In this document: in pieces, positions 27,601 through 33,117 of the stretch
Position numbering within the stretch: position 1 is the first letter of the stretch
How the letters are laid out: each line of letters starts with the position of its first letter
NCBI RefSeq assembly: GCF_964355755.1
Contig: NC_092676.1
Coordinates: 1,036,288 to 1,100,287 of the forward strand
Reading direction: 5' to 3'
Origin: Antedon mediterranea
Taxonomy: Eukaryota; Echinodermata; Crinoidea; Comatulida; Antedonidae
DNA length: 64,000 nucleotides
Notes under the pieces: model-generated
What the model was told of the DNA's origin: nothing
The model's database searches: none
What the model saw: only the letters and a program-made list of their open reading frames with translations
Program-made: the position numbers and the translations under genes

Positions 27601-30600
27601 TGTTATAATGACACTACCTCATGTACCTATTTTTTTTAATAGAAAGTTTGTAATATTCAAAATTATTTGCAAATAACCCAGAAGATAAAGCCACGGTATA
27701 AAACAGAAGTAGATATTGAAAGGTTTAGTTAAAAGAGGGATTATGTTTTTTTCTTTATTTGTATTTGATTTAGACTAAACTATTGTGTACTGCTATAATA
27801 GCTAGCCGAAAAAAAAAATGTTGGAAATTCTATTCCATGTTATTTTTACTACTCGATGACAGTTTTACTTTTACTTACATAATCTTCATAATTATTAACA
27901 TAAATAGGCTCAAATATCTTCCTATTCATAAATATACACTGAAAAAAACTAAACTTTCCAAAATTAACAATATGTACAACAACAAGACTAATGTATCAGT
28001 ATCCAATAAGGTATTTGTTTTTCCAATATTCTTTCATAATGTTAATGTTATAAAAAATACACAAACTATTTTTTTTAATAGAAAGTTTGTAATTCAAAAT
28101 TATTTGCAATGAGCCCAAAAGATAAAGCCACGATATAAAACAAAAGTAGATATTGAAAGGTTTAGTTAAAAGAGGGTTGTTTTTTTTTTTTATTTGTATT
28201 TTGGTATGTTAATTGTAAGTTATAGGTCCTCTGTACTTAGGATGTTTGTATGTTAGATGTATTGTAAGTTATAGGTCCTCTGTACTTAGGATGTTGGTAT
28301 GTTAAATGTATTGTAAGTTATAGGTCCTCTGTACTTAGGATGTTGGTATGTTAAATGTATTGTAAGTTATAGGTCCTCTGTACTTAGGATGTTGGTATGT
28401 TAAATGTATTGTAAGTTATAGGTCCTCTGTACTTAGGATGTTGGTATGTTAAATGTATTGTAAGGTATAGGTCCTCTGTACTTAGGATGTTGGTATGTTA
28501 AATGCATTGTAAGTTATAGGTCCTCTGTACTTAGGATGTTGGTATGTTAAATGCATTGTAAGCTATAGGTCCTCTGTACTTAGGATGGTACTACAGTATG
28601 TATGAAAGATAAAATAAATATAAATCATAAAATTAAAAATTAATTATTTAGATGTTCCTAATATAAAATGTATTCTCCTCATCTTCCTTAATTATATTGA
28701 AATCCCACCAAATTATATTATATAATTATTATTTATTCTATATACTATGCTAAGCCACGTGGATTTGAGTGCAATGAAGCGTGGAGACATATGGTACTTA
28801 GTCAAGTGTGATCCAGGTTGCATTCAACATTATATTGACATGCATTTTTTACATTCACCAATTCTTGCCATAAAGCATTGTCTACACTATCACACTAGTT
28901 GAACAAAAAGTGTGATGTGCCTAAATATGGCAGTGATATGCCCAAATATGGTAGTGATATGATGACATCATGTCCATATATGGGCACATCACATATTAAG
29001 TTTGATAATGTAGACAGAGCTTTAGACATTTATTCCAACATAGTACCTATCATGTTTATCATGTTTTCTTTCAATATTTGCACCAAAACAATGTGACATT
29101 TTTGTATGTTTATAGTGATGTGAAATATTGAGTCATATAAATTATAAAAAAATTATATGGAATGTATTTATCATATACTGATGAATTGAATTTTAAAAAT
29201 CTATAATATAAGTAAAAAAAGGTAGATTTGAACAAGTGCTTTTTCAAGTGGAAACTGAACACTGGCTATACATACCAGTATTTAGTTATAACAACATTAA
29301 GTATACCTTTGAAATGCATGTAGAGTAATTGATGAACCAAGTAAAAATCAATACTCATTGAATATTGTAGTATTAATAGGCATTAAGCTCTGTCTACACT
29401 ATCAAACTAGTTTGACAAAAACAGTATGATGTGGCCAAATATGGTGGTGATATGACCAAATATGATAGTGATATGACATCATCATGCCCATATATGGGCA
29501 CCTCACATTTCTTTGTCACATAAAAAAGTTTGATAGTATAGACAGAGCTTTACAATGATTACTATAATACCATAATCTACTCTATATTTGCTTAAAGATG
29601 TATTGTCCCCCAAAAACATGAAAAATGAAGATTAATTAAATCAGACTCTGAATAGGTTATTTTGTAGTTTTAATAAAGTTAATCACTTCCGTAGAAAAAA
29701 AAAAGAAAAAAATCAATGTTTTCACTTATAAAATGACAAAATAAATGGTTAAATTTAACCAAAAATCCATTGGCTGGCAGCCAATTTGACTATTTTTTTG
29801 CTTTAAATTACAGTTTTTTCAGGTAAATACTATCTATTTTTTGGTTAAAGTGGATAACTATTATGTGACATTAAAATGGTATATTTAACAAAAAAAATTT
29901 TAAAAATTATTTTTTCAGGGGGACAATACATCTTATACAGTTACCATTTGAAAAATAATATTGTCCAAAATAAAGTTGTTTTTAACTATAAAAGAAAATA
30001 TAATATACATATTGTTTGCAAAAGTTGTAATATTCAGGAAAGGTGGTAATACATTTTTTTGACAAAAGCTATCTCTGACTTGTATTATGTTATACTGCAC
30101 CCATTAATATCTTACTTTACAATGAGATAAATATGCTGCTATACAAAGACATTTTTTACCTGTTACTATTACAAAACCCCTTTATTGTAGTAAACATGGA
30201 TTATACAAATCAATAGTGAAATTCAATACATACCATTTTAACTTTAGAGTTATGACGATCTTGTAGGAACTGACAGACATGACTAAGTGTCTGGGTCAGC
30301 GTAACTTTCACAGCGGTCCTTACGCTCATTTGAGGTGTGCTTTTGAATGTGTTTGTACACAGCTGAAAAACAAGAAATAGTTTTTTACTTTATAAAGGAA
30401 AGACCAAAGCATATGGTCACAAGGACTTTAAAAGAAACAATATGGTTTCAAAATAAAGACATCTACTTTATCTTTTATTTTATCATTAATATCAAAAAAA
30501 TAATATAGTAATATTTAAGTAAAGATGGCAAATGTATAATTGCAGGAAAACATTGATCACATTTTGTAAATTTCAAAATCTTAAATAAGTCTTAATGCCC

Positions 30601-33117
30601 CACATCAAAGACTAATTGTTTATGGTTATTAAAAAATATACACTCAGTAGAAAGAAAGAACACATGATTTTTATAGAATTTTAAACACTGTTCTGATAAA
30701 CAATTTTCTAATGAGTGCTAATATAATAGAGCTAACATATCTTACTTAAATTATTTCAAAATGGCAGATATAGGTAATAATGTTACAGCATACTTGATAC
30801 AAACTGATAGTAACAAGTTGAAGTACACTACAGCAAATACTGATTACAATGTAAATACTGTACTAAATACATCAGTTCTACAAATGTTTACAGGTCTACC
30901 TTAGTTACTGATAATGGGATGACCTATGAGGTCAAAGGTTGATTTCAAAATATGATAACACTGTTATAAATTACTTTATTCATTGTCGTCATTATTGTCT
31001 TTATAAGAAGCAAGTAAATAATACGAAATACAATTTATTTTTAGACCTCCTCGTCCATTAAAAAAACACCAATTAATCAAGAACACTTATTATTTCCTCA
31101 ATTGTTTTCTACGATTTCAGGCGTAAAAGGAAGCTAATTTATCAATTTAAATGTCAGTTGAGAGTAAGGCTAGTTCTAATCTGTGACATCATCAATACTG
31201 TCTAGCAACCAACCTTCAAATAGCCTAACATGCAGTTGTACAAACGTGTCACCTAAACACCAGTATGTTAATTACAGAAGAGAGTTAATAAACACATCAA
31301 GTAACATTTTAAATATATTTTGATTGAAATAATCTGGATCTAGAAAACGCAGATATATCTGAGATCTGAATTTTATAGATCTGAGTTTTCTAGACACCCA
31401 AATAATTTTATTCATTATAAAATTCTTTTCATTTTTTTTATTCAGACAGAAATAATTCATTCACTACTGAAGTTGGTTGAACTGTGTCTTTTATACAAAA
31501 CAATTTCTGTACTATTCATGTAGTTTAATTATTGTCATTATAACGACTTACCTCAATTAAAGCATTGACGTACGCACTGTGTAAGGGACAGGCTTCAGAT
31601 GAACTTAACGTCACTAGGAACTAAAAAAACAAATAACTAAATGATTATTCTTTTGAAAATGTCACAAATATTGGAACATTAAAAACATAAAACAAGGTGC
31701 AAATACTGTAATATTAATAAGGTATTCTAATGTTTCTTTAAAACAATAATAATATTAGTAAAGTTCTCTTTACCAGAGTCTCACATCGCAACATGAAAAG
31801 AATAACCTATTTTATGTCAATAAGCCCTAGGTGTCCTCTTACATCTTGCTTACTACTTGAAAATGTAACTTTTACAAATAAATCCTCTTGTATTTCAAGA
31901 TACAATGAAGTATAGTAAACATCTAGACCATGAATATAATAGTGTGTTTTCCTCAGACAATGAGTTGTTGTTATCATTATAGGAAAAGGTTTGGCAGGAA
32001 ACACATGGTAAACCATCAGAGTAGTAGAGTGCAGTAGACAAACAAAGAAAAAATAAGAAATTACAAGGAATTTAAAGCTCTGTCTACACTAACAAACTAG
32101 TTTAACAAAAAAGTGTGATGTGCCTAAATGTGGTAGTAATATACCCAAATATGGTAGTGATATGACATCATCCATATTTGGGCACATCACATTTTTTGTC
32201 ACAGAAAGTTTGATAGTGTAGAATAAATAAGGCTCATAGAACCTGATAATACTGAATTAATACTGTACCTTCATGATATCAACTTGTGTATCCTCTGTGA
32301 GTGATGGAGAACCTGATAAAGCCCACAGAACTTGCATAAACACAGTCTGCTCCAACTCTTCATTTGTTTCATCTGATTTGAAAGTCTCTTCATCTAAAAC
32401 TTTCTGTTTTACGAAATGAAATAGTTTTATTTACAAAAACAATAAATAAAAAACTAAACAACAAAAATTACGGGTCACATCACTCTCGTACGGTATACCG
32501 ACAAGCATTCAGTGACCGAATGGCAGCTGGATAGAAGCTGTTATGAAACTACTTGTACGAGAGATGATGGATTGGTAATGTCTACAAACTGCTACGTAAC
32601 ACATCAAATACATTATGCATGGGATGAGTAGAATCTTCCAATTTTACCTGAATTCCCTCCAAAGCCAAGGCTGCTAGTTTAGAGTTTTTCGACTCCAACG
32701 CTAACTTCAAAGGAATTAAACATATCATTCGCAGTTTGTGTTTTTCACTTGTACCTCTCTGCGCCTCCAGCGTATCTGAAATCAGAATAAAGTGTCAATT
32801 TCATTTTTTTATTTTATTTTCATTTATTGTATGTTTTATGAAAATAAAAAAATAACAGAAAAAGTTCTTTGTGTGGATATTCAAATAAGCCAATAAACAA
32901 GTTAACAAGTTTGTGAATTATGTACAAAATTAAATAATACATTAATTATTACAATTTTTTACTTGCATGTAGGCCTAATACTAAACATTTTATGTTTTTT
33001 TAAATTAAATTTAAGTATTATTTATAAATAAAACTTACCACAAGCATTGTTACAGGCACTTCTTACAGGTTTATTCTTGGACGCTGATGCGATTATATGT
33101 GTAAATATATCTTCCAT
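2145..33117 (-). CDS. ARFGEF3: ARFGEF3 (BIG3)-like large Sec7-family protein, complete gene, 27 coding exons
   Basis: Spliced gene running right to left. I joined 27 exons by GT-AG boundaries with matching codon phase; the total is 6720 nt, giving 2239 residues (vertebrate BIG3 is about 2180). Similarity to BIG3, as I remember that family, is clear along the whole length: an N-terminal MEDIF start, the ESKNSKLA block, AAELVRLVG (exon 10), ALLLNLKL (exon 13), KEQNSRDRDSICMSLD (exon 16), GLEMGSH (exon 17), FNESLFKPFE plus ELCDEDVQDQ (exon 20), APVFDVFEAFLNT (exon 21), SRLGCSCIR (exon 24) and KSLMQEYKKRK (exon 27). In vertebrates BIG3 is a relative of the BIG/ARFGEF Arf exchange factors with a degenerate Sec7 region, linked to secretory-granule biogenesis and to PHB2, PKA and PP1 binding. 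No exchange activity is inferred here. The start ATG at 33117 is preceded in frame by TGA two codons upstream, which fixes it. Exon 12 adds a long acidic linker. Two small exons (27 and 75 nt) are phase-symmetric and could be skipped. Confidence 0.93.
4430..4557 (-). CDS. ARFGEF3: ARFGEF3 exon 26
   Basis: Residues 1705-1747: VFLLECQRSPNFDVNEE and FILYPPEVDTTMKLDL. It aligns with the vertebrate VFMLDTQCSPK and ELPPDEK segment. Phase 0 to 2. Confidence 0.88.
5812..6040 (-). CDS. ARFGEF3: ARFGEF3 exon 25
   Basis: Residues 1628-1704: HMLLSAGPILTHEMWTFACK, then MACFHPGSDDF and QVKVAAR, ending LQHLAQQ. Matches vertebrate TAGPVFTEEMWRLAC and the following CFHSGTESF. Phase 2 to 0. Confidence 0.93.
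6183..6345. mobile_element. MITE family 1, copy 1 (diverged)
   Basis: Begins AAGCTCTGTCCACACTAT and ends TTTGATAGTGAAGACAG. Contains the family core CACTACCATATTTGGGCACA. Lies in the intron between exons 25 and 24 of ARFGEF3. An internal part is replaced by a local inverted repeat around a TCCTCCATG motif. Confidence 0.7.
6664..6952 (-). CDS. ARFGEF3: ARFGEF3 exon 24
   Basis: Residues 1532-1628: FAVYSISHLLLPMLQSWVRR, SFWDTSIANFKHACGLTTDL, then SRLGCSCIR. Strong match to the vertebrate protein. Phase 1 to 2. Confidence 0.94.
8330..8650. mobile_element. MITE family 2, interior copy without clear ends
   Basis: Shares the interior of the elements at 12452 and 29594: ATATGCCATTTTAATGT, AAAAATTGGATTGAAAAA, then TCTATGGAAGT and the CTGCAAAATAACCTA region. 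The ATTGTCCCCC ends are not recognisable here. Confidence 0.55.
8793..9190 (+). mobile_element. tRNA-derived SINE (family A), interrupted
   Basis: A tRNA-like head with box A (TAGCTTGGTGGTTC) and box B (GAGGTTCAATCCT), followed by a body including CAACTCCACTCCCTAAG. About 180 bp (roughly 8823-9002) interrupts the head. Related pieces are at 11935-12075 (+) and 23990-24175 (-). Confidence 0.6.
10158..10604 (-). CDS. ARFGEF3: ARFGEF3 exon 23
   Basis: Residues 1383-1532: VDLCLPALDYLHRCHKILSS, a Ser/Pro-rich loop, then DIDDESGIICVWFLLLEGLT and CPRHYQPQTLQLLFEVL. Matches vertebrate TDLCLPALDYLRRC and CPRQHQPPTLDLLFELL. Ends in phase 1. Confidence 0.94.
11011..11177. mobile_element. MITE family 1, copy 2
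   Basis: Bounded by AAGCTTTGTCTACACTATC and GATAATGTAGACAGAGTTT as inverted ends, with the interior CACATCACACTTTTTTGTCA. In the intron between exons 23 and 22 of ARFGEF3. Confidence 0.85.
11935..12090 (+). mobile_element. SINE family A, body fragment
   Basis: Shares TTACAACTCCACTCC, AAGACTT and GTAGAGCATCTTGTGTATA with the minus-strand copy at 23990-24175. The tRNA-like head is largely lost. Confidence 0.5.
12272..12346 (-). CDS. ARFGEF3: ARFGEF3 exon 22 (75-nt symmetric exon)
   Basis: Residues 1358-1383, phase 1/1, encoding NIMYFVVKPEPLLDTDDEFV and a short tail. It joins exons 21 and 23 in frame but both also join without it, so it may be a cassette exon. The surrounding sequence (GDCAP-like stretch in vertebrates) is not conserved. 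Confidence 0.72.
12452..12757. mobile_element. MITE family 2, full copy
   Basis: About 305 bp with inverted ends AAAGATATATTGTCCCCC and GGGGGACAATACCTCTTTT. The internal sequence is shared with copies at 8330, 29594 and 51652. In ARFGEF3 intron 21, about 100 bp from exon 22. Confidence 0.8.
12935..13214 (-). CDS. ARFGEF3: ARFGEF3 exon 21
   Basis: Residues 1265-1358: IKSGWRPLFGTLRAV, then APVFDVFEAFLNTENVAVFS and CLLKFVKGPG. These are the classic BIG-family SGWRPLF and FDVFEAFL signatures. Ends in phase 1. Confidence 0.95.
13434..13613 (-). CDS. ARFGEF3: ARFGEF3 exon 20
   Basis: Residues 1205-1264, phase 0 at both ends. VACHKDRHVSKKAIASIHDV, LTELLTD, HFNFNESLFKPFE and ELCDEDVQDQ are near-identical to vertebrate BIG3. 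The most conserved exon of the gene. Confidence 0.95.
13795..13946. mobile_element. MITE family 1, copy 3
   Basis: Inverted ends TTCTGTCTACATTATCAAA and TTTGATAGTGTAGACAGAG; interior GCCCAAATATGGACACGATG. It abuts the LINE tail that follows. Confidence 0.85.
13955..14290 (-). mobile_element. LINE 3' tail fragment
   Basis: The minus strand reads SRLWNDLPASIRSCSSTIAF, then KSALKTHLFLSD and a stop, followed by GGCGCGTTATAAATT and an (ATT)n run. This is the characteristic C-terminal tail of many non-LTR retrotransposon polymerases (W..LP..IR......FK..LKTHLF). 5'-truncated; some frames broken. Confidence 0.7.
14400..14691 (-). CDS. ARFGEF3: ARFGEF3 exon 19
   Basis: Residues 1107-1204. Contains LFEEAAGNLNLKALLGFLRE, then RATSQLQLF, SLHLFKMADVMLRC and RPLLHIMQAWNIVAPHFVE, matching the vertebrate helical repeat (HDS) region. 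Confidence 0.93.
14880..15058 (+). mobile_element. LINE 3' tail fragment, plus strand
   Basis: Plus-strand sequence reads SLLCFKLNLKTHFF-like and ends GTAGCGCTATATAAATTTAT plus (TTA)n, typical of a LINE 3' end with a simple-repeat tail. Only about 180 bp remain. Confidence 0.5.
15131..15534. repeat. GAT/AAT-rich compound microsatellite
   Basis: About 400 bp of interrupted GATGATAATGATTATAATGAT-type repeat (a 3-bp period with A/G changes). It fills the intron after ARFGEF3 exon 18 and begins eight bases inside the intron. Open frames through it encode only poly-Ile, poly-His/Tyr or poly-Met and are not genes. Confidence 0.95.
15539..15847 (-). CDS. ARFGEF3: ARFGEF3 exon 18
   Basis: Residues 1004-1107. 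Starts CCAYVAQLEHSHFS (vertebrate VCEYVGTLEHNHFS) and ends ALSSDVDR. The donor GTGAGA is followed eight bases later by a long GAT/AAT repeat within the intron. Confidence 0.92.
16105..16248. repeat. 18-bp minisatellite spanning an exon end and its splice donor
   Basis: Eight contiguous 18-bp units, plus-strand form GTACATACCTAAACACAT or GTACATATCTAAACACAT. Units 4, 6 and 8 carry ACCT and unit 7 carries ACCA, giving GT donors on the gene strand; units 1, 2, 3 and 5 carry ATCT and lack GT. Unit 8 overlaps the end of ARFGEF3 exon 17. Confidence 0.95.
16239..16467 (-). CDS. ARFGEF3: ARFGEF3 exon 17, with tandem alternative donors
   Basis: Residues 928-1004, ending GLEMGSHAAPCWKHVFR, which matches vertebrate GLEMGSHNPDCWPHVFR. 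The donor used here (exon end 16239) is the first of four GT-bearing units of an 18-bp minisatellite that repeats the exon end and splice site. Alternative use would add 6-residue YVHVFR-type units in frame. The chosen boundary gives exact family alignment to exon 18. Confidence 0.9.
16496..16645 (-). mobile_element. SINE family B, 3' body fragment
   Basis: Shares CTCCCAGAGGGCCCAGT and GGGTAACCCCCTACT with the larger copy at 41197-41512. The tRNA-like head is missing. Confidence 0.6.
17053..17268 (-). CDS. ARFGEF3: ARFGEF3 exon 16
   Basis: Residues 856-928. Contains FLLGTDGAKEQNSRDRDSIC then MSLDALRKAAGLSC, one of the best conserved blocks of BIG-family proteins directly after the Sec7 region. 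Phase 1 to 1. Confidence 0.93.
17313..17465. repeat. Interspersed repeat family C, copy 1
   Basis: GGAATACCATTACATAAT, ATCCATAGCAAAA, then AAGTCAATGCAACAAGGCAT and TGCATTCTTGACACA. The same order is seen at 20266-20430, and its start at 41511-41620. Class unknown; at 41511 it directly abuts a SINE head. Confidence 0.65.
17730..17846 (-). CDS. ARFGEF3: ARFGEF3 exon 15
   Basis: Residues 817-856, IDGLVSREIGGQMMHDATSP and onward. Matches the vertebrate IDGLESSAIGGQLM segment. Phase 1 to 1. Confidence 0.88.
18224..18389 (-). CDS. ARFGEF3: ARFGEF3 exon 14
   Basis: Residues 762-817 (QQFVNKVHDSGILIYLSSTW, then LYNQLLQKNVLG). It lies in the Sec7-like region. Phase 0 to 1; the Thr-Glu join to exon 15 reproduces the vertebrate MLTDIDGL motif as LLTEIDGL. 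Confidence 0.9.
18785..18981 (-). CDS. ARFGEF3: ARFGEF3 exon 13
   Basis: Residues 696-761. Contains VINADGIYVATYYALLLNLKL, shortened here to its key part ALLLNLKL, which is nearly identical to vertebrate BIG3 at the start of the Sec7-like region. Phase 1 to 0. Confidence 0.9.
19329..20167 (-). CDS. ARFGEF3: ARFGEF3 exon 12 (acidic linker exon)
   Basis: Residues 416-696. It opens with the conserved VVCVLGFLTSLEEITQGKHL, followed by roughly 150 residues dominated by Glu and Asp (poorly conserved linker), then a charged helix around LDERQLKRRQEMEKLAEKN and the conserved ALIQLLPS and FASKFVG. The vertebrate protein also has a long unstructured insert here, but without this degree of acidity as far as I recall. 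Confidence 0.9.
20266..20430. repeat. Interspersed repeat family C, copy 2
   Basis: Same motif order as the copy at 17313, with GGAATACCATGATTACATAA and AAGTCAATGCAAGGAGGTAT. In ARFGEF3 intron 11. Confidence 0.65.
20551..20675 (-). CDS. ARFGEF3: ARFGEF3 exon 11
   Basis: Residues 375-416 (MLSNPQRVLDMAGPP through DLDLLKL). Human BIG3 has the equivalent SPQRLCDLAGP and LDLLKL. Phase 0 to 2; the Leu codon is split across the junction to exon 12. Confidence 0.9.
21265..21568 (-). CDS. ARFGEF3: ARFGEF3 exon 10
   Basis: Residues 273-374. Strong family blocks: LCPTLIAILG, then a Ser/Thr-rich loop ending in VPDQGRGSS, then YSIAAELVRLVGTVESLRPV and LLYPPP. This matches the HUS-like helical region of BIG3 very closely. 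Confidence 0.93.
22022..22141 (-). CDS. ARFGEF3: ARFGEF3 exon 9
   Basis: Residues 233-273, including LLEAILSMLSNSSQELG and ending at a split Trp codon, as in vertebrate RFTDLIW. The acceptor follows a run of T. Phase 2 to 2. Confidence 0.87.
22334..22421 (-). CDS. ARFGEF3: ARFGEF3 exon 8
   Basis: Residues 204-233, including DDLGPTASLCQDMNKVLEFL, corresponding to the vertebrate segment around VESLCDDVVSVLTVLCEK. Phase 1 to 2, GTAAGT donor. Confidence 0.82.
22764..22905. repeat. 21-bp minisatellite, about 7 units
   Basis: Diverged units of the form GGGTAGGTCACCATCTTACCT to AGGTAAGTCAGCATCTTACTT, shown here only by type: each pairs GTAAGT or GTAGGT with CTTAC. Donor-like hexamers therefore occur on both strands. 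In the intron between ARFGEF3 exons 7 and 8. Confidence 0.85.
23861..23903 (-). CDS. ARFGEF3: ARFGEF3 exon 7 (43 nt)
   Basis: Encodes KEDIADVMAEFSSK and ends in phase 1. Its length is not a multiple of three, and it is needed to bridge phase 0 (exon 5 or 6) to the phase-1 start of exon 8. That makes it likely to be real and constitutive. Confidence 0.72.
23990..24175 (-). mobile_element. tRNA-derived SINE (family A)
   Basis: Read on the minus strand: GGAGTGAAGTTGTGGTTTGG, GTGGCTATGACGCTTGACTA, then box-B-like GAGTTCAATTCC and the body ACAACTCCACTCCAAAAG ending in GTAGAGCATCTTGTGTATA. A tRNA-related head plus an unrelated tail, so it is a SINE and not a tRNA gene. Confidence 0.65.
24829..26208. 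repeat. 41-bp satellite array, 33 units
   Basis: Near-perfect head-to-tail repeats starting ACAAGTAGATTTTATCAAGT and ending CTAGCTAGGT or CTAGCCAGGT. The span 24829-26200 equals 33 x 41 plus 19 inserted bases: two units carry an extra CTGTA plus TTA (near 25076 and 25372) and one an extra TTA (near 25596). It sits in ARFGEF3 intron 6. There are no spacers, so it is not a CRISPR array. Confidence 0.97.
26343..26502. mobile_element. MITE family 1, copy 4
   Basis: AAGCTCTGTCTACACTGTCA at the left and TCGATAGTGTAGACAGAGCT at the right form the inverted ends. Lies close to the satellite array and 135 bp from the candidate micro-exon. Confidence 0.88.
26637..26663 (-). CDS. ARFGEF3: ARFGEF3 candidate micro-exon 6 (27 nt)
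   Basis: A 27-nt phase 0/0 segment encoding HQEKAVTTK between a strong acceptor (CTTGTTTTTAG) and a GTATCA donor. Exons 5 and 7 are also phase-compatible without it, so it is either an optional micro-exon or a chance match. It is supported only by splice-site quality and an open frame. Confidence 0.5.
27369..28185. repeat. Tandem duplication of about 405 bp
   Basis: The segment starting TTTAGACTAAACTGTCGTG at about 27369 recurs diverged at about 27771 (TTTAGACTAAACTATTGTG), including GGAAATTCTATTCCATGTTA, AATATCTTCCTATTCATAAA, and GTAGATATTGAAAGGTTTAG near the end of each copy. No coding potential is evident. In ARFGEF3 intron 5. Confidence 0.85.
28200..28588. repeat. 49-bp minisatellite, 8 units
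   Basis: Units contain TTGTAAGTTATAGGTCCTCT, GTACTTAGGATG, then TTGGTATGTTAAATG. Eight occurrences of GTCCTCTGTACTTAGGATG are spaced by about 49 bp. It directly follows the 405-bp tandem duplication. Confidence 0.95.
28871..29025. mobile_element. MITE family 1, copy 5
   Basis: Ends AAAGCATTGTCTACACTATC and GATAATGTAGACAGAGCTTT; internally a duplicated AAATATGGTAGTGATATG motif. Confidence 0.88.
29384..29552. mobile_element. MITE family 1, copy 6
   Basis: Ends TAAGCTCTGTCTACACTATC and GATAGTATAGACAGAGCTTT. Interior includes CATGCCCATATATGGGCACC. Confidence 0.9.
29594..29937. mobile_element. MITE family 2, full copy
   Basis: About 340 bp with ends AAAGATGTATTGTCCCCCAA and CAGGGGGACAATACATCTTA as an inverted pair. 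It has the same interior as the 12452 copy but in the opposite orientation. In ARFGEF3 intron 5. Confidence 0.85.
30234..30362 (-). CDS. ARFGEF3: ARFGEF3 exon 5
   Basis: Residues 138-180, phase 0 at both ends. It contains RTAVKVTLTQTLSHVCQFLQ, the segment that in human BIG3 holds the PHB2-contact helix. Two of the three reported contact residues are changed here (see findings). Confidence 0.88.
31552..31620 (-). CDS. ARFGEF3: ARFGEF3 exon 4
   Basis: Residues 115-137 (FLVTLSSSEACPLHSAYVN and onward), 69 nt, phase 0 at both ends. Acceptor TTTTAG, donor GTAAGT. Confidence 0.85.
32074..32222. mobile_element. MITE family 1, copy 7 (right end truncated)
   Basis: Left end AAAGCTCTGTCTACACTAAC intact; the right inverted end stops at GATAGTGTAGA and then passes into unrelated AATAAGG. 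In ARFGEF3 intron 3. Confidence 0.85.
32269..32403 (-). CDS. ARFGEF3: ARFGEF3 exon 3
   Basis: Residues 70-114, phase 0 at both ends. It continues the DCB-like region with the motif SPSLTEDTQVDIMK, which aligns with TPSLNEDLQVEVMK of the vertebrate protein. Confidence 0.9.
32648..32775 (-). CDS. ARFGEF3: ARFGEF3 exon 2
   Basis: Residues 27-69. It carries the block LIPLKLALESKNSKLAALAL, which matches the N-terminal dimerisation/helical (DCB-like) region of BIG3. Acceptor TTTCAG, donor GTAAAA, phase 1 to 0. Confidence 0.9.
33039..33117 (-). CDS. ARFGEF3: ARFGEF3 exon 1 (start codon)
   Basis: Encodes residues 1-27, beginning MEDIFTHIIASASKNKP. An in-frame TGA lies two codons before the ATG (33121-33123). 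The exon ends in phase 1 at a GTAAGT donor. The BIG-family N terminus also starts MEEI and has a similar basic and Ser-rich segment. Confidence 0.88.
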
